From: Sphingobium sp. CECT 9361
Lineage (GTDB): Bacteria; Pseudomonadota; Alphaproteobacteria; Sphingomonadales; Sphingomonadaceae
Direction of reading: 5' to 3'
NCBI RefSeq assembly: GCF_918741285.1
Contig: NZ_CAKKNC010000007.1
Location: 62,001-126,000 of the forward strand
Length of the DNA: 64,000 bases
Position numbers and translations under genes: made by a program. Positions 17,150 to 26,489 of the stretch are shown one piece after another; the first letter of the stretch is position 1; every line of letters begins with the position of its first letter. The notes beneath the pieces were generated by a model. It had not been told where the DNA came from, made no database searches, and saw only the letters and a list, made by a program, of their open reading frames with translations.

Positions 17150-17635
17150 TCATTCGACAGCGCCCCACAGGCTGGCCGTGCGCACGAAACCCTTGCGGCC
17201 GCCCACGTCGAGCGCGCACCAGCCGGAGCCGCAATCCTTCACGCGGCCGACCACGCCCGGCTGGACCCGGTACAGCAGCTTGCCGTCATCCCCCGCCCTT
17301 TCCCGCATTTCGGTGATGCTGCCGGTCACGATGGCGGTGGCGGTGTCGCTGAGCAGGCGGACGTGCATCCAGCCTTGTACGCCGCTGCTGTCCTCGATCT
17401 TGCGCCAGTTGCCGAGCACCTTCACGACCTTCACAGGCAAGTCGCGACGTCGATAGATCCAGTTGCTGGGATAATCGAGGTTCGGGCCGACACGCATCCG
17501 TGCCTCCGGCTCCGAAATCGAGGCCCAATAGGGAACGGGCTTGACCGAATTGGCCTGTGCTGGCGTCGCCAGCAGCAGCGCCGCCGGGATAGCGGCCAAC
17601 ATCGCGGATATCCGCATGATTTTCGATTGCACCAT
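17150..17635 (-). CDS. secreted bacterial SH3-domain protein
   Basis: A protein of 161 residues from ATG 17635, or 155 from ATG 17617, with a signal peptide (ISAMLAAIPAALLLATPAQA). The mature part holds two SH3-like repeats of the SH3_4 type: PYWASISEPEARMRVGP...NWRKIEDSSGVQGWMH and VVGRVKDCGSGWCALDVGGRKGFV. Such proteins are usually exported and bind cell wall or other proteins. Longer in-frame starts up to 17908 overlap the divergent dehydrogenase gene and are rejected. It lies 28 bp upstream-adjacent to the cyclophilin gene on the same strand, so the two are probably co-transcribed. Confidence 0.85.
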   Translation of the reverse strand: MVQSKIMRISAMLAAIPAALLLATPAQANSVKPVPYWASISEPEARMRVGPNLDYPSNWIYRRRDLPVKVVKVLGNWRKIEDSSGVQGWMHVRLLSDTATAIVTGSITEMRERAGDDGKLLYRVQPGVVGRVKDCGSGWCALDVGGRKGFVRTASLWGAVE

Positions 17636-17759
17636 ATGCGGTGTCCCTGCCTCATTCTCTAGTCTTATGGCCTGCTTGCCATCAGCGGCGATCCGGTTCA
17701 ACCATCCTGTAACGCCATAAGCCCTTGACCTCCACACCACCCCGGCATAGCGGCAGGAC

Positions 17760-18758
17760 ATGGCCAAACGACCTCGCCCGGCAAAACCCACCGTCATCGT
17801 AACCCGGCGCTTGCCTGCGTCTGTCGAAAGCCGGATGGGCGAGTTGTTCGACACCCGCTTCCGCACCGACGACACGCCGATGACGCGCGCCGAATTGGCG
17901 CAGGCCATCGACGCTTGCGACGTGCTGGTACCGACGGTGACCGATCACATCGACGCGGAACTGTTCGCCGGGGCATCGGACAGGCTGCAACTGATTGCCA
18001 GTTTCGGCAGCGGGGTCGATCATATCGACTTGCGCGCTGCGCGGGCCAAGGGGGTGATCGTCACCAACACGCCCGGCGTGCTGACCGAAGATACCGCCGA
18101 CATGACGATGGCGCTGATCCTGTCCGTGCCGCGCCGCCTCGCCGAAGGCGAAAAGCTGGTGCGGTCCGGCACTTGGGCGGGATGGAGCCCATCGGGGATG
18201 CTGGGCCACCGGATCGGCGGCAAGCGGCTGGGCATCATCGGCATGGGCCGGATCGGTCAGGCCGTGGCGCGCCGTGCCGCTGCCTTCGGGCTTTCGATTT
18301 CCTATCACAATCGCCATCGCCTGCCCGAAGCGGTGGAGCGCGAGACAGGCGCGTTGTGGCATCCCGATCTGGACGTGCTGCTGGAAACCAGCGACATTAT
18401 TTCGGTCAACTGCCCGCTCAATGACGACAGCCGGGGGATGATCGACGCGCGGCGGATCGGGTTGATCGAACCGTCCGCCTATTTCATCAACACCTCACGC
18501 GCGGAAATCACCGACGAAAGCGCGCTTGTCGATGCACTGGCGGCGGGCAAGATCGCGGGCGCGGGGCTGGACGTGTATGCGCATGAGCCTGCGGTGGATC
18601 AGCGCTTGCTTTCGCTATCGAATGTCGTGCTGTTGCCGCATGTGGGATCGGCCACCATCGAAGGCCGCGATGCCACGGGTGCGAAGGTGATTGCCAATAT
18701 CCGTACCTGGGTGGATGGGCATCGGCCCCCGGATCAGGTGCTGGAGGGGTGGGTTTAA
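17760..18758 (+). CDS. D-isomer-specific 2-hydroxyacid dehydrogenase (glyoxylate/hydroxypyruvate reductase type)
   Basis: A 332-residue NAD(P)-dependent dehydrogenase reducing 2-oxoacids to D-2-hydroxyacids. The Rossmann motif is LGIIGMGRIGQAVARRA (158-172). The catalytic triad is visible: Arg247 in INTSRAEITDE, Glu276 in YAHEPAVD and His294 in LLPHVGSAT. NTSRAE replaces the more common NTARG, a conservative change that keeps the arginine. Closest in layout to GyaR and GhrB proteins. It is divergent from the SH3 gene and convergent with the DUF2093 gene, so it is transcribed alone. Confidence 0.9.
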   Translation: MAKRPRPAKPTVIVTRRLPASVESRMGELFDTRFRTDDTPMTRAELAQAIDACDVLVPTVTDHIDAELFAGASDRLQLIASFGSGVDHIDLRAARAKGVIVTNTPGVLTEDTADMTMALILSVPRRLAEGEKLVRSGTWAGWSPSGMLGHRIGGKRLGIIGMGRIGQAVARRAAAFGLSISYHNRHRLPEAVERETGALWHPDLDVLLETSDIISVNCPLNDDSRGMIDARRIGLIEPSAYFINTSRAEITDESALVDALAAGKIAGAGLDVYAHEPAVDQRLLSLSNVVLLPHVGSATIEGRDATGAKVIANIRTWVDGHRPPDQVLEGWV

Positions 18759-18771
18759 CCACCCCCTTCTG

Positions 18772-18972
18772 TCAGCCCCGCTTGCGCAGGAACCCCTGCG
18801 TTGCTTCGGGCGCGCCGCGATAGGCTTCCTGAAACTCCGCGCTCCAGTACATCAGATGGTCGAGCGGGATGCGCTCGCCGCTGATTGCGCAGAGCACGAA
18901 CTGGCCGGGACGGACGACGTCGAAATGCGGCGTTCCGTATTCTATCACCGCAAGACCGGGAATATCCGCCAT
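18772..18972 (-). CDS. DUF2093 family protein
   Basis: A 66-residue protein of a conserved alphaproteobacterial family without assigned function. The core VRPGQFVLCAISGERIPLDHLMYWSAE matches the DUF2093 pattern, with a CxxSG segment that could bind a metal only if a second ligand pair existed, which I do not see. ATG 18972 overlaps the upstream stop by one base (TGATG), so translation is coupled to the nitronate monooxygenase gene; a TTG one codon earlier is less likely. Confidence 0.85.
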   Translation of the reverse strand: MADIPGLAVIEYGTPHFDVVRPGQFVLCAISGERIPLDHLMYWSAEFQEAYRGAPEATQGFLRKRG

Positions 18973-20375
18973 CAATCGCCCGTCAGGATGCGGTCGACGA
19001 GTTGCTTAACGGTCGGCACGAACCCGTTGGAATAGAACGGGTCTTTGCCGAAGCGATAGGCACCGTGGCCTGCGAACATCAGGTTCTGATCGACCGGACC
19101 GCCATGGGCGATATCCTGCAACGTCTTCTGGATGCAGAAGCTGCGCGGATCGGCAAGGCGACCGGTGGAGTTGGTGTCGCTGTCCATCCAGCTTGAGAAA
19201 GCGCATTGCGAGAGGCAACCCATGCAATCGGCCTGATCCTTGCGGATGACGCCCTTGTCTTCGTCGGTCACGAACACAAGTGTGTTGTCGGGCGTCTTGA
19301 GCGCACTGGTGAAGCCTGCGCCGAACCATTCGCGCGCGCGCATCAGGTCGTTGCGGGTAACCCAGAAATTCTTGCCCTTCACGCCCACATCGAGCTGATG
19401 CGTGTGATCGCCTGCCTGCTCCATGCTGAACGCGATCTGCCGTTCGGAACGGTTTTCCAGATGGCGGAGGAACGGGTTGCGGACGGCGGAGGAATAAAAG
19501 CCGGTCGGCGAGAAGCGATGCAGCAGGATATCGCCCTCCTGCAACTGCGTAAGCTGGTCTTTCCAATCCTGCGGGATCGGGCTTTCCTGCGTCAGCAGCG
19601 GGCGCGTGCCGAACTGGAACGCTATCGTCCCCAGCTCCGGATTTTCGATCCAGTCGTTCCAGTCGCGCAGATGCCAGACGCCGCCAGCCATCACGATGGG
19701 CACATCGTCCGAAATGCCGCCTTCGCGCATGGTGTCGCGCAAGGCCTTCACGCGGGGATAGGGATCTTCAGGCTTGCGGGGGTCTTCCGCATTGGAGAGG
19801 CCGTTGTGGCCGCCCGCGAGCCAGGGATCTTCATAGACGACGGCAGAGAGGAAATCCGCTGCCTTGCTGTAGGCGCGCTTCCACAGCGCGCGGAAAGCGC
19901 GGCCCGAGGAAACGATCGGCAGATAGCTGACATTATAGGACGCCGCAATTTCGCTCAGCTTATAAGGCATCCCTGCGCCGCAGGTGACGCCCGCGACCAT
20001 GCCGCGCGTCTTTTCCAGCACGCCATGCAGGATACGCTGCGCGCCGCCCATTTCCCACAGGACGTTGATGTTGATCGCACCCTTGCCGCCCGCGATCTCA
20101 TACGCGCGCTTCACCTGTTCGACAGCGCCGTCGATGGCGTAGGCGATCAGTTCTTCGTGGCGGTCGCGGCGTGTCTTGGCGTGATAGATTTGCGGAATGA
20201 TCTTGCCGGTGGCGTCATAGCTGTCGGCGTTGACGGCGGAAACCGTGCCGATCCCGCCCGCAGCGGCCCATGCGCCGGAGCTGTTGTGGTTCGAAACGGC
20301 GACGCCCTTGCCGCCCTCGACCAGCGGCCACACTTCGCGACCGCCATAAACGATGGGCTTTAATCCCTTGAACAA
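18972..20375 (-). CDS. nitronate monooxygenase-family flavin oxidoreductase
   Basis: A 467-residue FMN-dependent TIM-barrel protein of the 2-nitropropane dioxygenase/NMO family. Typical segments are GKGVAVSNHNSSGAWAAAGG near the N-terminus, GVTCGAGMPYKL, the phosphate-binding region IVMAGGVWHLRDW and AFQFGTRPLLTQES. It is longer than class I enzymes (about 350) and has a C-terminal extension with several cysteines, DCMGCLSQCAFSSW, which could bind a cofactor or metal. The start is TTG 20375, supported by GGGAG 6 bp upstream. It is coupled to the DUF2093 gene. Its substrate is unproven; many relatives do not act on nitronates. Confidence 0.87.
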   Translation of the reverse strand: MFKGLKPIVYGGREVWPLVEGGKGVAVSNHNSSGAWAAAGGIGTVSAVNADSYDATGKIIPQIYHAKTRRDRHEELIAYAIDGAVEQVKRAYEIAGGKGAININVLWEMGGAQRILHGVLEKTRGMVAGVTCGAGMPYKLSEIAASYNVSYLPIVSSGRAFRALWKRAYSKAADFLSAVVYEDPWLAGGHNGLSNAEDPRKPEDPYPRVKALRDTMREGGISDDVPIVMAGGVWHLRDWNDWIENPELGTIAFQFGTRPLLTQESPIPQDWKDQLTQLQEGDILLHRFSPTGFYSSAVRNPFLRHLENRSERQIAFSMEQAGDHTHQLDVGVKGKNFWVTRNDLMRAREWFGAGFTSALKTPDNTLVFVTDEDKGVIRKDQADCMGCLSQCAFSSWMDSDTNSTGRLADPRSFCIQKTLQDIAHGGPVDQNLMFAGHGAYRFGKDPFYSNGFVPTVKQLVDRILTGD

Positions 20376-20485
20376 TTCACGCTCCCAAAAAGCATCGAGT
20401 GAATAACCGCTACGGATGCCCTAGCCGGAAAGATTGGATGCTGTACCAATATTTCGGCATCATGGGGCAGAAAATCTGGCGCGCC

Positions 20486-21616
20486 CTAGCGCAAAACGTC
20501 CGGCCTTGCCAGAGCCATACCATAGAGACGCGCATAAGCGTCGAACATGGCGTCCTGTCCATATCGTGTGCGCGCCCGTCTCTGGTTCGCGTTACCCAGG
20601 CTTTGCCGTAGATCGGCATCGCTGGCGAGGCGATCAAGGGCAGTTGATAACCCCGCCTCATCGGATGCGACGAATGGAAGGTTTTCTGGCGATAGCATCG
20701 CGGCGACATCGCCGACAGCGGTGGAGGCCACTGGTAGCCCCGCTGCCATCGCCTCGACCAGCGAGATGGGGAATTGTTCGCTGTCCGATGACAGGGCGAA
20801 GATATCGAAATGCCCCATGAACCGCCATGGCTGCGCCTGAAACCCCGCAAGGTGGATATCGTCGAGACCGTGCGCGGCAGCTTCGCGGGCGATGGTGTCG
20901 CGCTCCGGCCCCTCCCCCACGATCAGCAGTTGCAGGCGGTCGCGGTGCGGGGCGATGGCGCGGACGAGGCGGGGGATATTCTTGACGGTGCGCAGGCCCG
21001 CCAGCGTGCCGACCACCAGCTTGCCGGGTGTCCGCACGAAACCGGGGAGTGCGTCCGGAAGTGGCGGTGCGCCATAGCGGGCAAGGTCGATGCCATTGGG
21101 GATCAGGTGCACCCTATCGCGCGGCTGATGCCACGGGCCGAGCGCGATCCGTTCCAGCACGGTCGAAGGGACCACCAAAGCCGATGCGCGCGACAGGCCG
21201 AAGCGGCGATACAGATTGCGCGCGGGTTTGAGGCCATTGGCTTCGTCGGCGTTGAAGCCGTCTTCATGGTGGATGAGCGGCGGCAAGCGCATGGATCGCG
21301 CGAAAAGCCGATGCGCGAAAACCGCATCCATGGCCCCCCAATTATAGGTCAGGATCAGATCGTGGCCCTGCATGGACCGGGCGATAGCGCGGAAGCGGGA
21401 CAGGCCGGGCCGTCCCTGCAAGGGCGGAGGGTCAGGATAAGAAACCGATATGTCTTTGTTAATTGCCGACGCAGCGCCCATCGCCCCCGCCACACCGCTG
21501 ACCACGCTATGCGTTGCGCGCGGTCCCCAGTGGTTCATCAACTGGACCGCCCGTGCTTCCTTGCCCCCCAGATCGAAACTGCTGTGAAGATGCAGCAGGC
21601 GGGGCGGGTCAGCCAT
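20486..21616 (-). CDS. glycosyltransferase family 4 protein
   Basis: A 376-residue GT-B fold glycosyltransferase. The N-terminal domain begins RLLHLHSSFDLGGKEARAV, where the glycine-rich loop binds the acceptor side. The C-terminal domain holds LVVGTLAGLRTVKNIPRLVRAI, IVGEGPERD and the EX7E signature within SEQFPISLVEAMAAGLPV. It would transfer a sugar from a nucleotide donor to a lipid or polysaccharide at the cytoplasmic face of the membrane. Its ATG overlaps the stop of the hydrolase gene by 8 bp, so the two form an operon. Donor and acceptor are unknown. Confidence 0.9.
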   Translation of the reverse strand: MADPPRLLHLHSSFDLGGKEARAVQLMNHWGPRATHSVVSGVAGAMGAASAINKDISVSYPDPPPLQGRPGLSRFRAIARSMQGHDLILTYNWGAMDAVFAHRLFARSMRLPPLIHHEDGFNADEANGLKPARNLYRRFGLSRASALVVPSTVLERIALGPWHQPRDRVHLIPNGIDLARYGAPPLPDALPGFVRTPGKLVVGTLAGLRTVKNIPRLVRAIAPHRDRLQLLIVGEGPERDTIAREAAAHGLDDIHLAGFQAQPWRFMGHFDIFALSSDSEQFPISLVEAMAAGLPVASTAVGDVAAMLSPENLPFVASDEAGLSTALDRLASDADLRQSLGNANQRRARTRYGQDAMFDAYARLYGMALARPDVLR

Positions 21617-22481
21617 TGGCGCGGACGCGCTCCAGCAAGGCGTCGACGGCGGAGACGGCCTGCGGCTCGGCCAGTGTCGGGGCGTGACCGACGCGCGGAA
21701 CGGTCGTCAGCGTAGCGGTCGCGCCGATTTCGCGCACCATGCGGTCGGCTGTGGCGGCACTGAGCAGATCGGATCGCTCGCCGCGCAGAATGAGGGTCGG
21801 GACATTGCGGAACCCCGCCATCGACGGCCACAGATCGACACCCGCCTCGCCGCCCGGCACACGCAGCGGCTCGGCGATCCGCATGTCGTAATCCAGCACC
21901 ACACGACCGCTGCTGTTCAGGCGATACAGCCGCTTGGCCATGCCCAGCCAATCCTCCAGCGTATAGTCGGGATAGACATCCGCATTGTTCTCCGAAAGCG
22001 CACGCGCGGCATGGACCCAGGTCGCATGCGTGCTACCGCTGCCGACATAGCCACGGATACGCGCCAGCCCCGCTTCCTCGATCAACGGGCCGACATCGTT
22101 CAGTATTGCCCCCGCCAGCCGGTCGGGCCGAGTCGCCGCCATCAGCATCGCGATGATCCCGCCCAGCGACGTGCCGACCACGACGAAGCGCGTCAGGGCC
22201 AGATCGGCCAGCAATCGCTCCAGATCCTGCAGATAGGTGAGCGGCACATAAGTCATGGGGTCTTTGGCATAAGCGCTTTCCGCCCTGCCCCGCAGGTCCG
22301 GACAGATCAGCCGCCATTGACCGCCAAGCCGGTCCGCCAACGGCTCGAAATCGCGTGCGTTGCGTGTCAGGCCGGGCAGGCACAGGAGCACCGGCCGGTC
22401 GTCCCCGCCGCCCGCATAGTCCCGATAATGCAACCGCAGGCCGTCATTCGACCACCAAAAAGCGTCGCGATATTCTGACAA
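21609..22481 (-). CDS. alpha/beta hydrolase
   Basis: A 290-residue alpha/beta-hydrolase. The nucleophile elbow GTSLGG places Ser105; the acid is in LRGERSDLL and the histidine in PRVGHAPTL near the C-terminus. The oxyanion segment LCLPGLTRNARDF is typical of this group. TTG 22481 is chosen as start because GGAAGG lies 8 bp upstream and the protein starts just before the first conserved strand; the much longer open frame upstream to 22730 overlaps the divergent selO gene. It is coupled to the glycosyltransferase downstream. The substrate is unknown. Confidence 0.87.
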   Translation of the reverse strand: MSEYRDAFWWSNDGLRLHYRDYAGGGDDRPVLLCLPGLTRNARDFEPLADRLGGQWRLICPDLRGRAESAYAKDPMTYVPLTYLQDLERLLADLALTRFVVVGTSLGGIIAMLMAATRPDRLAGAILNDVGPLIEEAGLARIRGYVGSGSTHATWVHAARALSENNADVYPDYTLEDWLGMAKRLYRLNSSGRVVLDYDMRIAEPLRVPGGEAGVDLWPSMAGFRNVPTLILRGERSDLLSAATADRMVREIGATATLTTVPRVGHAPTLAEPQAVSAVDALLERVRANG

Positions 22482-22518
22482 GCTTGATCCTTCCGCGCTG
22501 CGCACCCCATATTGCCGG

Positions 22519-23919
22519 ATGCGCTCCCTCCCGCAACCCGCGAAATATTCGCCCACTCGCCAAATCCTGACTTTGGGGGACGGCATTGCCGATCCCGTCG
22601 AAGCGGCAGATTTCCCCGAAACGATATTACGGTTCCGCAATGACCGCTGGGCCGCCAGCGTGGGGCTGGAAACGCTCACCGATGAGCAGTGGATTGCCCA
22701 TTTCGGGCGTTTCCAGCCGTTGCCGGACAATTTGCCGCAGCCTTTGGCGATGCGTTATCACGGGCATCAGTTTCAGCATTACAATCCCGATCTGGGCGAT
22801 GGGCGCGGTTTCCTGTTCGCGCAGATATACGATGCGAAGGGTCGCTTGCTCGATCTGGGCACCAAGGGATCGGGGACGACGCCGTGGAGCCGCGCAGGCG
22901 ACGGGCGGCTGACGCTGAAAGGCGGGGTGCGCGAGATACTGGCGACCGAGATGCTGGAGGCGCTGGGCGTCAACACGTCGAAAACCTTTTCGCTGATCGA
23001 AACCGGCGAGCGCCTGCAGCGCGGCGATGAGCCGTCCCCTACCCGCTCCGCCGTGATGGTGCGGCTGAGTCATTCGCACATGCGCATCGGCACGTTCCAG
23101 CGCGCCGCGTTCGAGCGGAACGAGCCGCTGATGCATCGGCTCGTCGATTATGCCCTGCGCAATCTGTATGGCGAGGAACCGGGCGATCATCCGGCAAGCC
23201 AGTTGCTGGGCCGCGCAGTGGAGCGGATCGCCGATCTCGCCGCAAGTTATATGGTCGCGGGGTTCGTGCACGGCGTGCTGAACAGCGACAATATCAACGT
23301 GACGGGTGAGAGTTTCGATTACGGCCCATGGCGCTTTACGCCGAACTGGACGCCGGGTTTCACCGCTGCCTATTTCGACCATCAGGGGCTATATGCCTTT
23401 GCGCGGCAGGCCGAGGCGATCCATTGGGATGTTGCGCAACTGGCCATATCATTGCAGCTGATATCCGAAGCACCGCCGCTGATCGAGGCGCTGGAGCGGT
23501 TTGCGGAGCTATACCCGCAAGCGTTGGTGCGGCGGTTCCTGTGGCGGCTGGGCCTTACGCCCACGACGCAAGAAGCATCGGCGGCTTTCGTCGAACTGGC
23601 GGTGAAGGCAATGATCGAGACGCAGACGGGCATCGACATGTTCTTCCATGACTGGCGCGCGGGCGACCTGCGCCATGCGGATCGCTATGCGGGCGACACA
23701 TGGGACGCCCTGCGCGCTGCAATTAGCGACTTTGCGCCGTCCGCGTCGCGCGATCATCCTTACTGGGATGTCGATGCGCCTTGCTCCATGCATATCGAGG
23801 AAGTCGAGGCGATCTGGTCTGCGATTGCCGAACGCGACGATTGGGAACCGCTGCACGCAAAAATTGCCGCCATTCGCGCAATGGGCCACGCGCATGGGGA
23901 GCCGCCCGCTATTGCGTGA
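22519..23919 (+). CDS. selO: protein adenylyltransferase SelO (YdiU/UPF0061)
   Basis: A 466-residue pseudokinase-fold enzyme that transfers AMP from ATP to Ser, Thr or Tyr of target proteins and has been linked to redox stress. Family signatures are GHQFQHYNPDLGDGRG, GTKGSGTTPWSRAGDGR, the RLSHSHMRIGTF block and HGVLNSDNINVTGESFDYGPW with metal-binding Asn and Asp. Length is close to E. coli SelO (478). The extreme C-terminus lacks the selenocysteine or cysteine found in many homologues. Its start is only 37 bp from the divergent hydrolase start, so the promoters must overlap or lie inside the opposite gene. Confidence 0.92.
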   Translation: MRSLPQPAKYSPTRQILTLGDGIADPVEAADFPETILRFRNDRWAASVGLETLTDEQWIAHFGRFQPLPDNLPQPLAMRYHGHQFQHYNPDLGDGRGFLFAQIYDAKGRLLDLGTKGSGTTPWSRAGDGRLTLKGGVREILATEMLEALGVNTSKTFSLIETGERLQRGDEPSPTRSAVMVRLSHSHMRIGTFQRAAFERNEPLMHRLVDYALRNLYGEEPGDHPASQLLGRAVERIADLAASYMVAGFVHGVLNSDNINVTGESFDYGPWRFTPNWTPGFTAAYFDHQGLYAFARQAEAIHWDVAQLAISLQLISEAPPLIEALERFAELYPQALVRRFLWRLGLTPTTQEASAAFVELAVKAMIETQTGIDMFFHDWRAGDLRHADRYAGDTWDALRAAISDFAPSASRDHPYWDVDAPCSMHIEEVEAIWSAIAERDDWEPLHAKIAAIRAMGHAHGEPPAIA

Positions 23920-24056
23920 TGCCCAACATCATACGCAAAACCTGTAGGAAGTCTTAGTGTCGGATCGCGACCGATTACGCCATTTAGAACCTCATCAGGG
24001 GGCACTTGCATAAGAGCGAAACATTGCCCGCCCCTTGTCAAATGGGGAGAATGTTC

Positions 24057-26330
24057 GTGGCCAAATCCTATCTGCACCGTTCCGTGGCACTGGCGCTGGG
24101 AAGCACAGCCCTGTGGATGCACCCTGCCATGGCGCAGGAAAACACCGCTGCACCGCAAGCCGCCGAAGCGACCATGCCCGGCGAGATCGTAGTGACTGCG
24201 CGTCGTCGTAACGAAACGCTGCAGGATACGCCGGTTGCGATCACGGCCATCAATGCGTCGATGCTGGAAAACAAGGCGGCAATGACCATCGGCGATTTGA
24301 CCGGTGCTGCGCCGAACCTGCTCATTACCAACCAGAGTTCTGGCGCTGCCGCCGCGAACCTTTCGATCCGTGGGCTGACCTATGCCGACGTCGAAAAGTC
24401 GCAGGAGCCGACCGTGGGCGTCGTTGTCGATGGCGTGTTCATCGGCACCAGCACGGGCCAGTTTTTCGACTTCTTCGATATCGAGCAGATCGAAGTGCTG
24501 CGCGGTCCGCAGGGAACGCTGTTCGGCCGCAACACCATCGGTGGCGTCATCAATATTCGCCGCACGCGCCCCACGGGTGAGTTCGGCGGGAAGCTGGAAG
24601 TGTCCTACGGTCGCTTCAACACGCTGGCGACGCGCGCAGTGGTCAACGTGCCGCTCAGCAGCGACGGATCGTTCGCGGCCAAGGCATTCTATTTCCACAA
24701 TGAATCGGATGGCTGGTACAAGCAGTCGCAAAATGGCGACCGTCGCGGCTTTTCCAACAATGAGAACTTCGGCGCTTCGTTCCAGTACAAGCCCGTTGGC
24801 GGCGACTTCGATGCGTTGCTGACGCTTGAAAAGCAGATTCAGCGGTCGGACCCGGTCGTATCGAACCTCACCAACTCATCCGAAGTATTCTGCGGCTTCA
24901 TCCCCGCTAACGAGTGCAATCGCAACAGCACCAACGATCTGTACACCGTGTTCGGTCAGGCGAACCTGACCCGCTATTCAGCGCCCGCCGCGACGTTCGA
25001 AATGAATTACGATCTGGGCGGCGTTACGCTGACCTCGATCACGGGCTATCGCGAGTCCAAGGAAAACCAGACGCAGGATTTCGACGGATCGTCGGTCGAT
25101 CTCTACTATGTGCGCCGCCTGCAGGACTACAAGCAGTTCAGCCAGGAAGTGCGCGCAGCGGGCAAGTTCACCGACACGTTCGATTATGTCGCTGGCGTCT
25201 ATTATTTCCGCTCCAGCTACGACCTCGGGCAATATTCGCGCGTGTTCGGCTTCTCGCCAACTGTCGATCCGCTGATCTTCGACACCAACCCGCAGACAGT
25301 CGAAGGTAAAACCCGCTCGGTCGCCTTGTTCGGCGATTTCAACTGGGCGTTTGCGGATCAGTGGCGCTTGTCCTTCGGTGGTCGCTACACGAAAGATAAA
25401 AAGTCGCTCAGCAATGCCTTTGGCGGCGTAGAAATCGGGCGCGGATCGGACACGTTCAAGAAATTCACGCCCAAGATCGGCGTCGATTTCCGGCCGAACG
25501 AAGAAACGATGCTCTATGCGTCCTGGTCGCGCGGTTACCGCTCCGGCGGGTTCTCGCCGCGTGCAGGCACCGCCGCCAGCGCCAGCATTGCGTATCAGCC
25601 CGAAGTCGTGGATTCCTACGAAGTCGGCACGAAGCTCGACCTGTTCGACCGCAAGCTGCAGTTCAACGTCGCGGCCTTCTATTCCAAATATGACGGCCTG
25701 CAGCAGAACAACACACTGGGTTGCCCAAGCTGTGCGACCGGCAATGAAACGGTCACGTCGAATGTCGGCTCTGCGACGATCAAGGGTATCGAGTTCGACT
25801 TTACGGCGCGTCCGGCCACCGGCGTTACCATCACCGGTTCGCTCGGCCTGCTCGACTCCAAGTTCAAGGGCTTCATCGTCGGCGGCGTCTCGCCGGTCTC
25901 CGGGCTGGTCGTACCTTATGATTATTCGGACAACGACCTGATCTACAATCCCAAGGCCAACGCATCGCTGACGGCTGACTACACCGTTCCGACCAGCTTC
26001 GGCGAAGTCACCGCGAACGTCAGCTATCGCTATATCGGTCGCTACGATCAGCAGATTTCCATCGGCGGGCTGAGCGGCAACCTGACGACCGGGCCGATCA
26101 CCGTGACGGGCAACGACCCGCGGGTGCGGACCGACCGGCAGGGTCTGGTGGATGCCAGCCTGTCGACCAAGTTCGACCTGGCCGGGACGGAAGCACGGCT
26201 GACGCTGTTCGGTCGCAACCTAGCCGACGACCGTGGACCGACGCACGGCTTCACCGTTGGCGGCCTGTGGTCCTTCGGTACGGCACGCGAGCCGCGCACC
26301 TATGGCGCGACCCTGGGCGTGAAGTTCTAA
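24057..26330 (+). CDS. TonB-dependent receptor
   Basis: An outer-membrane transporter of about 757 residues. GTG 24057 is preferred because GGGGAGA at 24044-24050 lies 6 bp upstream; ATG 24051 and ATG 24042 are in frame and possible. A signal peptide (ALALGSTALWMHPAMAQ) is followed by a TonB box-like segment EIVVTARRR, the plug domain (DTPVAITAINASML to about 150) and a 22-strand barrel ending in the aromatic residue of TLGVKF. Segments such as VEVLRGPQGTLFGRNTIGG-type (IEVLRGPQGTLFGRNTIGG) are diagnostic. It stands next to oxygenase genes, so it probably imports an aromatic or terpenoid substrate rather than iron, but no ligand can be read from sequence. Confidence 0.92.
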   Translation: MAKSYLHRSVALALGSTALWMHPAMAQENTAAPQAAEATMPGEIVVTARRRNETLQDTPVAITAINASMLENKAAMTIGDLTGAAPNLLITNQSSGAAAANLSIRGLTYADVEKSQEPTVGVVVDGVFIGTSTGQFFDFFDIEQIEVLRGPQGTLFGRNTIGGVINIRRTRPTGEFGGKLEVSYGRFNTLATRAVVNVPLSSDGSFAAKAFYFHNESDGWYKQSQNGDRRGFSNNENFGASFQYKPVGGDFDALLTLEKQIQRSDPVVSNLTNSSEVFCGFIPANECNRNSTNDLYTVFGQANLTRYSAPAATFEMNYDLGGVTLTSITGYRESKENQTQDFDGSSVDLYYVRRLQDYKQFSQEVRAAGKFTDTFDYVAGVYYFRSSYDLGQYSRVFGFSPTVDPLIFDTNPQTVEGKTRSVALFGDFNWAFADQWRLSFGGRYTKDKKSLSNAFGGVEIGRGSDTFKKFTPKIGVDFRPNEETMLYASWSRGYRSGGFSPRAGTAASASIAYQPEVVDSYEVGTKLDLFDRKLQFNVAAFYSKYDGLQQNNTLGCPSCATGNETVTSNVGSATIKGIEFDFTARPATGVTITGSLGLLDSKFKGFIVGGVSPVSGLVVPYDYSDNDLIYNPKANASLTADYTVPTSFGEVTANVSYRYIGRYDQQISIGGLSGNLTTGPITVTGNDPRVRTDRQGLVDASLSTKFDLAGTEARLTLFGRNLADDRGPTHGFTVGGLWSFGTAREPRTYGATLGVKF

Positions 26331-26356
26331 GCCCAAGTCGCAAGCGTTTCGACAAG

Positions 26357-26386
26357 GCGGTCGGGGGAAACCCCGGCCGCTTTTTT
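26357..26386 (+). terminator. intrinsic terminator of the TonB receptor gene
   Basis: A stem gcggtcgggg / ccccggccgc with loop gaaa and one G-T pair is followed by six T residues, 27 bp after the stop codon. Confidence 0.85.
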
Positions 26387-26427
26387 GTGCCGGGGTGTTT
26401 CCTGTGCAGCAGCGAGCGCCCATAAGA

Positions 26428-26465
26428 AAAGGCCCGGTCGACTATGCCGACCGGGCCTTTTTCAG
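26428..26465. terminator. bidirectional intrinsic terminator
   Basis: A 13-bp stem aaaggcccggtcg / cgaccgggccttt with loop actatgc and A/T tracts on both sides. It lies between the TonB receptor gene and the convergent Rieske oxygenase gene and would stop transcription in both directions. Confidence 0.88.
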
Positions 26466-26489
26466 TGTCGTTCAGATCGAAACGATCGA

